Of a DNA stretch of 64,000 nucleotides, positions 13,774 through 25,634 are shown piece by piece. The position numbers were made by a program, and so were the translations under genes. Position 1 is the stretch's first letter, and every line of letters starts with the position of its first letter. This DNA comes from Mactromeris polynyma (lineage: Eukaryota > Mollusca > Bivalvia > Venerida > Mactridae): contig JASFXZ010000096.1 of NCBI GenBank assembly GCA_032209605.1, positions 62,001-126,000 of the forward strand, written 5' to 3'. The notes under the pieces were generated by a model. That model was not told the origin of the DNA. It saw only the letters and a program-made list of their open reading frames with translations, and did not search any database.

Positions 13774-13864
13774 GGGGCCTTATTCATAAACTGGTCAATT
13801 TCACTTATGCAATTTTAAAGTCTAAGTCTGGGTTTCAGTCTTAAATTGTGTGTGAATAAGGCCC
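13774..13864. mobile_element. Miniature inverted-repeat element, 91 bp
   Basis: The left end ggggccttattca is matched by its reverse complement tgaataaggcccc at the right end, and the interior is too short to code. This terminal sequence is a frequent MITE-like end in invertebrate genomes (from memory). No clear target-site duplication is visible, so the exact borders are approximate. Confidence 0.55.
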
Positions 13865-16800
13865 CCTCGGCTAGAAAGACCTTCAAATTTTAGTACGCAG
13901 AATATAAGAAATGTAAACAAATGTCTGTCTGATACATAGTGTGTAACTTACATAAATATAAAGAAACAAAATGTATGATCAACATGTTACATGATGTACA
14001 AACCTTGTGTCACCAACAAGGTATCCTCTATGGTATTTGCACTACATTGTACTTCACTGATTGTACAGATTGCATGTCGATATACTGGTATCAGTCCTAG
14101 CTGTGTCGCATTCTCAGAATGATGTGGTGCCTGAGTGCTCCTCAGATGGAATAGATAATTTCACAACAACAAATAAGATAATCCTATTAATACAAGGTGG
14201 AATGTGTTTGTGTGTGGTGGGCTTGTGTTGTGAATGTGGCGACCCTGAGTGTGCTACTGTTATGAACATTTGAAAAAGAGTTAAATATTATAACACAGTA
14301 CATTTTAAAAACGCACAGTTTTAAACCTACCAAATGTTTGTAAAGTGTCATTTTATTGCATTTTATACTTTATTTTATATGAAAATACCCAATATTTGCA
14401 ATGGCTAATATCGTATATGTTGCACAAACATGAATAATACAACGTACAGTTCTTTTCTAGTATCCCTATGTAAGTCCAAAAAACTTGAGAATATCTGTTT
14501 TGTGCGTTTTCAAATGTACTGAGTATATTAGAATTACAATTTTAATTACTGAAAGCTATTGATAGAGTGCAACATGGACATGGTATAAAATGCAGAATTA
14601 TGATACTTCAAATATAACAACTTTGCAAGGTGAAAACGAAGCTACTATCTACTTACATATAAATAAAATTTTACTTTCTTCTATCAAATTCCCCTCATAT
14701 GCAATTTTATACCACGAATGTATCATCCCCATCACTATGAAATCACAATGAGGGATATCTCAGTATGAGCTTGTTGGCTTATCAGTAACAAACTTGAAAT
14801 TATTCAGGTATTTTAATCGGAATCCGTATATACTTGCAATAAAACTACAACTCTTGACAGATTTGTGCTTATTTTCATCTTTGCATAGTGAGGAAAGAGA
14901 TAATAATATCACACATTATATCTTACATCATCACCGCAGAATTGCTTTCTTGTAGACATTTTTGGTAACCCCAATTATGATAGCTATGATAATATCTGGC
15001 ATTATAAACATTATCTACGATATTTCTTTGAAAGTGAAACTACAGATATTTGCTGACAAGGTGTATTGGGAATATATGGGGAGTAACAATTGGCAAGCCA
15101 GATAGATCAGCACATGGCAAGAAGAGGGTTGCATAATTCAGTTACATTCCAGTAAAGTGTGCTTGATAATAAATCAAAGTACTGTAAAGTGACATTGATG
15201 ACTTTTGATAACCAACAAAAATCCAACAAATACTGCACATAATGGAGTGAATTAAAAAGTTAATCTCACTGTGCACTGAGGAGCACTTACTGTGTCTGTT
15301 AATGTGAATAAGCGTGTTATACAGAATCAAAGCCTAACGGTATTTGATGTATGTATTCACAGTACAAGTGCAGAATCAAAGTACTGTGTGAACTATTTAT
15401 AATCCTCTTCCCGTGTTAGCTGTGGGGATATAAAAAAGCTGTATGTGTAGTAGTATATCATATATGAAGAGCTAAATATCACTTGGGATTGCTTATGGGG
15501 CTGTTCTGTCACAGGTCAAGGTCACTGTCAATAATTAGAAAACCTGTTTCCATTCAATATCTCCACTTTGCTTATGCATACTGTGACATTATTGTTTCGG
15601 CTTTGCTTATTTTTTCATGCCCTGACCTACTTATGAACTGTCAATTTAAAGTGTTGTCTATGCTTTATGCTTAAATGAGTGTTTAAGCATACTTTGCAAT
15701 ATAGAGGCTAAATTCCTAACACATTGGTTTTCTATGAAACATTGTTCAGTAAAATGACTTAATAAAATTTGTAGTCTACATTTTTGGATGTTGAAAACCT
15801 AGTTTCACGATATTGCCACATTTCTTGTTTTTCAATTAAAATGTAGATTATGTTTATTTTTTCCATATTAGTACATGCACATTGATATTCCCCTTTAAGC
15901 ACAAACTATATAGAAATGTTGTCTGTCTGTCTGTTTGTCCCTCTGTCAGTCACACTAGATGTATGAACAATACTTTAGAAACTGTTGAGACTTGACAAAG
16001 TGATAGATGGCAACATGTTTTCAGTGCAAGAACCTTAACTCTGATCTTAAATAAATTTAGGATGTTCTCCCTTTTTGCATTCAAGTTTTCTTTTTATTCA
16101 GACCATAAACTTGGGACCCCTCCCACAGTGCAATATTCATCAAACAGCGTTTTGTTTATAGAAATATTTTGCTTGGATTGCAGTATAATAATCAATTCGT
16201 CTTTTGTTAAATGGACTGGAAATATGTGGCTCAATATGAAAAAGACAACACAAAGTGGTATGTGACTGCTATTAGTAATAACTCAGACCAAGTTATACAA
16301 TAAATAATAATTTGTACTAATGTGTCTAATGTCTCTGTTGTTGAACAGATTTTATATTTATATTCTGTAAGTGAACATGTATTGGTGTTTTATACTTTTT
16401 GCCTTGAATTTGTATAGTTGGATAAACTGTTGTCTATACCAGCAAACAGTGTTACAATTGGTTATATAACACATATATCATTCTGTAAAGATCTATTTTA
16501 TAACTGTTGTTGCTACAGCTGCTTTCTTTCTTTCGTTTGTTAATTCCATGGGAACAATTAAACAACATGCCATAGTGAAGTTATTTCAATTCACCTTTGT
16601 AATTCTCATGTTTTGCATGATTTAAGTGATATTAATATTCTCACTTTTCTCTTCAATAGCATACTGTAACAAAGATGTGCATCATCGAGGGACACAACCT
16701 TCAGCCATATATCATCCTTGTATGATAACTAATGATGATTGTTGTTCAGTGTTTTGCCCATTAATAGAAAACTTAACCTAATTAAAGGAACAAATGGCAA

Positions 16801-17049
16801 ACACTTGCGTCTGTAATTTGCCATAAAACCATTGACACTACATTACTATAGAATTGAAAAATTGAGAATTATTGATAGTCAAATGATAAATTTTATATGC
16901 ATAAGCCCACAAATGCAGACAAACTCTTAAATTCTGTGCTAATCTTTATTCCACCATAGCAAACTCCATTGAAGTTTTTGCTATTTTGATTCGAAGGTAA
17001 AGAGCTTGTGGTGTCAGATTTTTACAATAAATGAATGATAGATATGTAT
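13865..17049. other. AT-rich non-coding stretch
   Basis: No gene recognised. A short tgtctgtctgtctg run near 15920 followed by tccctctgtc resembles the head of the mollusc-type repeats seen elsewhere in the window, but the copy is too diverged to delimit. A short cysteine-containing plus frame near 14061-14273 shows no family motif. Confidence 0.5.
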
Positions 17050-17125
17050 AGTTTTCATGAGGCTTGAACCCAGGACCTCTCACTTACTGGGCGATTGCTC
17101 GACCTACTGGGCTCTCCATAATGTT
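17050..17125 (-). mobile_element. tRNA-derived SINE head (minus strand)
   Basis: On the minus strand the sequence reads as a tRNA-like head: a cccagtaggtcgagcaatcg A-box region is followed about 30 bases later by a good B box, gggttcaagcc (17061-17071 on the plus strand). The spacing fits an RNA polymerase III internal promoter. The body on the 3' side is not clearly recognisable, so this is a truncated or diverged SINE and not a functional tRNA. The acceptor stem does not pair. Confidence 0.55.
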
Positions 17126-17769
17126 GCATACGGATCTGCTCTTAAATAATGTAAACCGGACCAAGTGGTCACCATGACGAGGTCTGGTATCTTTTAAACA
17201 ACATGACAACAATGTCCATCAGTATGTGTGCCTGACTGTTTATCTAAGACCATTTGTTCTTCATCTGCCAAACATACCCTTATGATATAGGCTATAAATC
17301 TAAAACAATCTTAATAAAACATGGACACAATATAAACAAATGAGAGGGTTAATTTATTGGTGAACATTAATCTATCACCAATACCAAGCAGCAAGGTGTA
17401 ATGTATATTGGATTAAAGTGGTTGTTTGTGAACTTGTTCAACATAACACAATGCGTTACTGAATTATGATTTTCAGAAATATTTCTATCACACAGCAACA
17501 GCAGCTAAAACCAGCAACAGCAGCAAACTACCATGTTATTAAGACTTGAAAATTAATGTAATATTGAATGTATATGTGTCGTCGTAAAAATTACATTTGG
17601 CAAAAGTTACAATGCAGGAGTTAAATTACACAACATGAGAATATTACATATTTTGCATCAGGTCCCCGTGATGACAACAGCAGGAGTTTCGACTGTATTG
17701 TGATTAGAACATTGAATACCTGGGTCTCCAAGCCCGATATGTACATAAAAGAAAGAAGCTTTTTATTTG
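17126..17769. other. AT-rich non-coding stretch
   Basis: No gene recognised. A short cagcaacagcagc stretch occurs near 17494-17525. Confidence 0.5.
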
Positions 17770-18026
17770 TCACAAAACACCGGGAAATAATAGGATCAAA
17801 CAAACAAATGTTTAACAAAAACATTATAATAAATATATATGGCTAGATGATATTGATATATGAGATTGGTTCATAAAAGACAAATATATAAACAAGTCAA
17901 AAAAACGCCGGGAAATAATAGGATCAAACAAACAAATGTTTAACAAAAACGTTATAATAAATATATATCACTTGATGATATTGATATATGAGATTGGTTC
18001 ATAAAAGACAGATATATAAACAAGTC
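17770..18026 (+). repeat. Tandem duplication, two copies of about 128 bp
   Basis: The block containing cgggaaataataggatc and gatattgatatatgagattgg occurs at 17781 and again at 17909, exactly 128 bases apart. Only a handful of substitutions separate the copies (for example acattataat against acgttataat, and ggctagatg against cacttgatg). The close match suggests a fairly recent duplication. It is AT-rich and non-coding. Confidence 0.92.
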
Positions 18027-19000
18027 ATGTGGTCATTTAAATCATGTTTGATATGTGTTTGATTTTATAGACAAATATTTATGTATGACTGTCAGCAGAC
18101 ATAAACACAACAGTTTTAAACAATTCTTGGCATTTATAGGTCAGTTATGACTTAATTATTCATTATTGATACATTGACCTCTAAGCCTATTCTGAAGTTT
18201 ATAGAGAAAAAGAGAACATTATTAGTTCTTACTTCAGTGGATAACTGATTCATTAATCCTGTGTAAATGCCATATTTTATGATGGTGCTTTGTGTCAGAG
18301 GTACCGATATGACCAAATGAATCCTTACAATCTCATTCAACAGAGTGCATGGGTTGGTTTGCTATACAAAGTTGTCAATTAAGAAAATGAGTCCATAATT
18401 CTTCTCTTTGTTGAGGCACATTATATTTTACCACAAAAGTAATGTTTGTATGATTATGTAGTTTAAAAATTTGGTGATTGTTACAATTTGTACCCGTTCA
18501 GTTTCAGCAAAAACATCAAAGTACTAGTAATATTTGGGTTGTTTTTTTTTATGTATCAGAAATATTTGAGAATTAAGTTGCTAGGTAACTGTTGTTGAAT
18601 GACGAAGTTGAGTTTTAATCCAAAATATATTTGATATCTTGACCTGTAATGCCTGTATTTTTTGTATAATAGGGGTACATAATTGAATGTAGTAGATGTG
18701 CTATTTGAACCTATTGCACATTGCACTCTTACTAACCTTGTACGAGTATATAAGCTCACTGAGATTTGTATGTGCAAAACACATTTCTATCCTATTTCGT
18801 TACATTGCCCTATGCTACATTCAGTACTTTGATACTCTCGGTAAAACTATTGAAAATATTATTATCTTTTGTATTTAATATTAAGGTATATATTGTAAAA
18901 TCAATATGTTGCAAATCAATGTTACTTATTGATGTCATCCAGAAATGAACAAATTATAAAAGGTCTTGCTATGTTTATATACTATGCCTTAAAGCTAAGA
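18027..19000. other. AT-rich non-coding stretch
   Basis: Nothing recognisable beyond AT-rich sequence and short chance frames. Confidence 0.5.
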
Positions 19001-19430
19001 TCGTCAGTTTTATAACTTGTTACATTTTTATGTAAATTTTATGCAACTTGTTTGTATTTGTAAGAAGTGTTGTTTGTTGTGCATATATACAGGTAGCTTG
19101 TTTGTATTTGTATTTATACATGATGCTGGTTTATAAGAAACTTTGTTGTTTGTGCGTGCGCATGTAGCTAGTTTGTTTTTGTGCATATGAGCGAGGTTGT
19201 TGGCATGCTTGTATTTGTGGGTGGACTTGTAATTTGTCTATATTTGAATGGTTATATGTAATTTGGTAGTGTTAGAACATGTATGAAGCATGTTTGTATT
19301 TATATGTGTACTGTCATGTGACTTGTTCGTAATTGTATGTATATATATGTTCATTGCTGATGTATGGGCTGGTGGCCTGAATCATCAAATAAAGAATTGA
19401 ATAAAGAATCAACTATGTCCAATGAAACAA
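19001..19430 (+). other. TG-rich stretch ending in two polyadenylation-like signals
   Basis: This stretch is rich in tttgtatttgtat-like words on the plus strand. It ends in ggcctgaatcatc followed by two close AATAAA hexamers (in caaataaagaa and gaataaagaatc, about 19388-19408). That pattern is compatible with a 3' UTR end or the 3' end of a retroposed transcript. No upstream coding sequence is visible, so I do not assign a gene. Confidence 0.25.
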
Positions 19431-21756
19431 ATGCAAAAACTGACAATTAATCAACTATGTTTTATTTCATGTCTGTTATTTGCAGTACATGTCTAATATC
19501 ACAATAGTATTTTGTTGTAAATTTTAGCGATTTTGCTTAAGTACAAGTTGAATGGTATTTTTACTACAAACCAAAGTGTTTTACGTGATGTGAATGGCTT
19601 CATGCCATCTGAATCAATAAATATATTTCTTTATTTATATTGTTGTTTTACTTCAATGGTTTAATTAATAAACAATTAAGAATTTATAAACTTAATTGTT
19701 ATTTGAATTGATAGCTTTGTGTATTACAAAATAATCATTAAAGATTTAAAAGTTTGGTAGAAATTCTGTTTGTAAAAACTTATAAGATAAGATTAGAATT
19801 TGTTTACGTAAAAACTAAGCCAGGAAGGCTTATCATACTGAATCGTTTCACTGTATTAATGTGGTGTTTATATTTTCTTGTGAAAACATGAGCCATACTT
19901 ATCTATCAATTACAAACTACAGGCTGAACGAAATTTCACATAATGTTATATTATTTTACTAGAATGTCTAAACACATTTTAACCTAAGTTCATTGCAGCA
20001 ATTTTATCTTTAACATTGTTGATGCAATGCATCAAATACAACTTAAAATAAGAAGTTTTACTGCACAGTCATCATTGGGATGAATTATTCCTTAATAAAT
20101 TAAAGGGAAAATGCCTGCCATGCTGAGGCATGTTTACAAACATTGAGATAATGTTCAATATATATCATTTTATTTGAGATTTATTTAATGCACCATCAGA
20201 TGCAACAGTTTGGATGCCCATTGCTTTCATGCGTAATTGTTACAGTCTATCAGACAGTAGGCTACTCAGGTTTGGGGTTGTCTTGAACACTCTGTTAGTT
20301 TTACCAATTATTATTCTGTTAATGATATCAAGCATTCATTAGTACTGCAATGACAGATACCCACAATTGACTGCTATGTTTCACTGATTGTGTCAGCTAT
20401 ATACAATCTGAATTGATCTAGGTGACCATGCAGCCATCGGGTATTCATTCTATGTACAGTATAGAAACACAAATTGTACATGTAAGAATTTGTTTAAGAA
20501 AAATTAACAAACAAACAATTGACATCTCAGAACACTTCCTGGAAATAAGGATGTAAGATATAGTTCTACCTTCTTCCTTTAGATGATGTTCCAGTAGAAC
20601 AATCTCTTAAATGAAGAAACGATTTAGGATTTTTTATTGAACATGCCAATATAATTATGGTCATATTAAAAAGTGTTCAAGGAACTCAAAAAGTTGTATT
20701 TCTGTAATGACTAGATCTAAGGATAAGAGCAACACAAGCCTATCTGCATATGAATAAGAAAGCACATACTTGTTTTGCTTTCACTGTGTTTATTTGATTC
20801 ATGGAAAATGTAAGTTAATTATAAACACTTAAAAATCTCAAGTTTCAGAATGCAACAGGGTATGCTCTATTATATTGCTCATGTCTTCAACAGCCATATC
20901 AAATATGTTTTTAGTATCCAAGAAAATTTTTAGAACAGGGCGTGGTCCTCATTACAGAGCCTAGGCACCTGTAATTATGTCTACATTTACATACACTTAG
21001 ATAATTCACTTCCACAACGTGAGAACACATTAAGGCAATATCTCCAGGTATTCTCAAAGATTAATTTATGTATTTGATAATCTTTCCAATCCTAGGTATT
21101 TTATTTCACGTTAATGTGTTCTATATTTGAATTTAATAAAATCTTGTAATAGATAGATGGATATTGTAGTGGATGAAGTAAGGATTCTGTCAATAAAACA
21201 TGAAGCAACGAAATAATTAAAGAATAAATGATGTCTGAACAATATAATCATCAATAGTATTGCCAAATTTCTACAGAAAATTGCATCCATCAAGCAACCA
21301 GTAATATTTCTAGGTGCGTGGAAGATATTATTAACTATAAGTATAGTTTATTGTTTTAGTGCATGTTTGTTGCTGTAAATTTGTATTTTCAGCTGTAGGT
21401 CATATGAGCAAATTGTTCATAATATAGACAAATGTGTGTTGTCATAAATAGATACTTCTCATTTAATATGAAGAATGTTCTTGTGTATTTAAGACAACTT
21501 TAACAGATTTATCTTGTGAAGGCAAGGGATTTTCTCATTTGTTTGTTGTAGCTAATGTGTTTTAAAGACCACCCTTAATGCTTTTACATATGTTCCTGCT
21601 TTTTTCCTTTCTTTACCATAATAGTTGCTTATCATCGCATATGTTTCAGCTGCATTTGATACTACAAAAAATTTCTTTCCCATTTGTTGTTTCATACTTG
21701 TTTTACTATACAGACAGAAAAGAAAACTATCCAGTTGAGTATATCAATATATTGAT
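19431..21756. other. AT-rich non-coding stretch
   Basis: No gene or element recognised. Confidence 0.55.
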
Positions 21757-21990
21757 TTTGAACTGTCCCTCTGTCTGTCTGCTTTCCAGTCAAGCCTGAT
21801 GTTCAGACTTCTCCACTCAGCCTTCTGAGCAGATATCAACCAAACTTTGCAGAAAGTATTAGCATCAAGCTTAGCAGTGCATATTTGGAGCCTATACCAG
21901 TTCAATAACGTTTAACATAATTATGACCCTTTGAACTTTTTAATGAATATTCTTTGACTGGACAACACCTCTCAAACTACTGGTTCAATT
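21757..21990 (+). repeat. Probable mollusc-type dispersed repeat fragment
   Basis: The segment has the order seen in the other mollusc-type repeats of this window: a gtccctctgtctgtctg head, then accaaactttgcagaaagt, then attatgaccctttgaact. It abuts the 50-bp satellite directly. The family assignment is from memory and the copy is diverged. Confidence 0.35.
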
Positions 21991-22000
21991 TCAACACCAC

Positions 22001-23450
22001 ACCATTTCACGTCACACATCTACACACCTTGCTCATTAACCCAACACCACACCATTTCATGTCACATATCTACACACCTTGCTCATTAACCCAACACCAC
22101 ACCATATCATGTCACACATCTACACACCTTGCTCATTAACCCAACACCACACCAGATCATGTCACACATCTACACACCTTGCTCATTAACCCAACACCAC
22201 ACCATTTCATGTCACACATTTACACACATTGCTCATTAACCCAGCACCACACCATTTCATGTCACACATCTACACACCTTGCTCATTAACCCAACACCAC
22301 ACCATTTCATGTCACACATCTACACACCTTGCTCATTAACCAAACACCACACCATTTCATGTCACACATTTACACACATTGCTCATTAACCCAAAACCAC
22401 ACCATTTCATGTCACACGTCTACACACCTTGCTCATTAACCCAACACCACACCATATCATGTCACACGTCTACACACCTTGCTCATTAACCCAACACCAC
22501 ACCATTTCATGTCACACATCTACACACCTTGCTCATTAACCCAACACCACACCATTTCATGTCACACATCGACACACATTGCTCATTAACCCAACACCAC
22601 ACCATTTCATGTCACACGTCTACACACCTTGCTCATTAACCCAACACCACACCATTTCATGTCACACGTCTACACACCTTGCTCATTAACCCAACACCAC
22701 ACCATATCATGTCACACATCTACACACCTTGCTCATTAACCCAACACCACACCATTTCATGTCACACATTTATACACATTGCTCATTAACCCAACACCAC
22801 ACCATTTCATGTCACACGTCTACACACCTTGCTCATTAACCCAAAACCACACCATTTCATGTCACACATCTACACACCTTGCTAATTAACCCAACACCAC
22901 ACCATATAATGTCACACATTTACACACCTTGCCCATTAACCCAACACCACACCATTTCATGTCACACATTTACACACATTGCTCATTAACCCAACACCAC
23001 ACCATTTCATGTCACACGTCTACACACATTGCTCATTAACCCAACACCACACCATTTCATGTCACACATTTACACACATTGCTCATTAACCCAACACCCC
23101 ACCATATCATGTCACACATCTTCACACCTTGCTCATTAACCCAACACCCCACCATATCATGTCACACATCTACACACCTTGCTCATTAACCCAACACCAC
23201 ACCATACCATGTCACACGTCTACACACCTTGCTCATTAACCTAACACCACACCATATCATGTCATACGTCTACACACATTGCTCACTAACCCAACACCAC
23301 ACCATATCATGTCACACATCTACACATATTGCTCACTAACCCAACACCACACCATATCATGTCACACATCTATACACATTGCTCAATAACAAAACACCTC
23401 GCCATATCATGTCACACATCTATACACATTGTTCAATAACAAAACACCTC
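22001..23450 (+). repeat. 50-bp satellite, domain A (29 units)
   Basis: Units start accat at 22001 and recur every 50 bases to 23450. The second half of the unit reads cttgctcattaacccaaca. Units differ by scattered substitutions (atttcat or atatcat, catc or cgtc or catt, ccttg or cattg), so this domain is older and more diverged than domain C. Frames are short. The start of the unit, accat.t.atgtcacacatcta, is shared with domains B and C, so all three belong to one array. Confidence 0.97.
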
Positions 23451-24388
23451 ACCATATCATGACACATCTAGTTCATTTACACATTTACACAACACCTCAC
23501 CATATCATGTCACAATATTTACACCACACCTCACCATGCCATGTCATATCACACATCTAGTTACCTTACACATGTACACAACAGCTCACCATGTCATGTC
23601 ACATCTAGTTACCTTACACATTTACACAACAGCTCACTATATTATGTCACACATCTAGTTACCTTACACATTTACACAACAGCTTACCATATTATGTCAC
23701 ACATCTAGTTACCTTACACATTTACACAACAGCTCACTATATTATATCACACATCTAGTTACCTTACACATTTACACAACAGCCTACCATATTATGTCAC
23801 ACATCTAGTTACCTTACACATTTACACAACAGCTTACCATATTATGTCACACATCTAGTTACCTTACACATTTACACAACAGCTTACCATATTATGTCAC
23901 ACATCTAGTTACCTTACACATTTACACAACAGCTTACCATACTATGTCACACATCTAGTTACCTTACACATTTACACAACAGCTTACCATATTATGTCAC
24001 ACATCTAGTTACCTTACACATTTACACAACAGCTTACCATATTATGTCACACATCTAGTTACCTTACACATTTACACTACAGCTTACCATATTATGTCAC
24101 ACATCTAGTTACCTTACACATTTACACAACAGCTAACCATCTCATGTCACACATCTAGTTACCTTACACATTTACACAACAGCTAACCATCTCATGTCAC
24201 ACACATTGTTAATTTACACATTTACACAACACCTTAACCATCTCATGTCACACATCTAGTTACCTTACACATTTACACAACAGCTAACCATCTCATGTCA
24301 CACACATTGTTAATTTACACATTTACACAACACCTCAACCATGTCATGTCGCACACCTAGTTAATTTACACATTTACACAACACCTCA
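23451..24388 (+). repeat. 50-bp satellite, domain B (about 19 units)
   Basis: After a few irregular units (48, 34 and 55 bases near 23451-23587), the period returns to about 50 with a changed second half: gttaccttacacatttacac then aacagctt. The first 22 bases keep the domain A framework (accatattatgtcacacatc). Alignment with A still shows matching accTt, CATT and CAaca positions, so B appears to derive from A by drift plus re-expansion and not to be an independent array. Confidence 0.95.
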
Positions 24389-24518
24389 ACCATGTCATGT
24401 CACACACCTAGTTAATTTACACATTTACACAAATGTGTTTGTCTTAGGTTCTCACCATGTCATGTCACACACCTAGTTAATTTACACATTTACACAAATG
24501 TGTTTGTCTTAGGTTCTC
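24389..24518 (+). repeat. Two 65-bp chimeric units joining domains B and C
   Basis: Two successive units start at 24389 and 24454 and are 65 bases long. Each begins as a domain B unit (through cctagttaatttacac) and ends with the domain C tail (tttgtcttaggttctc). The next unit, at 24519, is a pure 50-bp C unit. They look like junction intermediates: loss of about 15 bases from such a chimera restores a 50-base period and gives the C sequence. Confidence 0.9.
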
Positions 24519-25634
24519 ACCATATTATGTCACACATCTATACACTGTGCAGTTTGTCTTAGGTTCTCACCATATTATGTCACACATCTATACACTGTAC
24601 AGTGTGTCTTAGGTTCTCACCATATTATGTCACACATCTATACACTCTACAGTTTGTCTTCGGTTCTCACTATATTATGTCACACATCTATACACTGTAC
24701 AGTTTGTCTTAGGTTCTCACCATATTATGTCACACATCTATACACTGTACAGTTTGTCTTAGGTTCTCACCATATTATGTCACACATCTATACACTGTAC
24801 AGTTTGTCTTAGGTTCTCACTATATTATGTCACACATCTATACACTGTACAGTTTGTCTTAGGTTCTCACCATATTATGTCACACATCTATACACTGTAC
24901 AGTTTGTCTTAGGTTCTCACCATATTATGTCACACATCTATACACTGTACAGTTTGTCTTAGGTTCTCACCATATTATGTCACACATCTATACACTGTAC
25001 AGTTTGTCTTAGGTTCTCACCATATTATGTCACACATCTATACACTGTACAGTTTGTCTTAGGTTCTCACCATATTATGTCACACATCTATACACTGTAC
25101 AGTTTGTCTTAGGTTCTCACCATATTATGTCACACATCTATACACTGTACAGTTTGTCTTAGGTTCTCACCATATTATGTCACACATCTATACACTGTAC
25201 AGTTTGTCTTAGGTTCTCACCATATTATGTCACACATCTATACACTGTACAGTTTGTCTTAGGTTCTCACCATATTATGTCACACATCTATACACTGTAC
25301 AGTTTGTCTTAGGTTCTCACCATATTATGTCACACATCTATACACTGTACAGTTTGTCTTAGGTTCTCACCATATTATGTCACACATCTATACACTGTAC
25401 AGTTTGTCTTAGGTTCTCACCATATTATGTCACACATCTATACACTGTACAGTTTGTCTTAGGTTCTCACCATATTATGTCACACATCTATACACTGTAC
25501 AGTTTGTCTTAGGTTCTCACCATATTATGTCACACATCTATACACTGTACAGTTTGTCTTAGGTTCTCACCATATTATGTCACACATCTATACACTGTAC
25601 AGTTTGTCTTCAGTTCTCATCATATTATGACACC
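24519..25634 (+). repeat. 50-bp satellite, domain C (22 units, homogeneous)
   Basis: From 24519 the unit is accatattatgtcacacatc followed by tatacactgtacagtttg and tcttaggttctc, 50 bases long. Units from about 24869 to 25568 appear identical base for base; a few variants occur only near the left edge (tgtgcag, cactctac, ctatatt). The right edge decays after 25619 (atcatattatgacaccc). Such uniformity next to the diverged A domain indicates recent local expansion or homogenisation, or an assembly artefact. Confidence 0.97.

Noticed and set aside
21954..24812. Short frames of about 61 codons in the 50-bp satellite
   Set aside because: They repeat the same peptide because of the array and end at unit variants.
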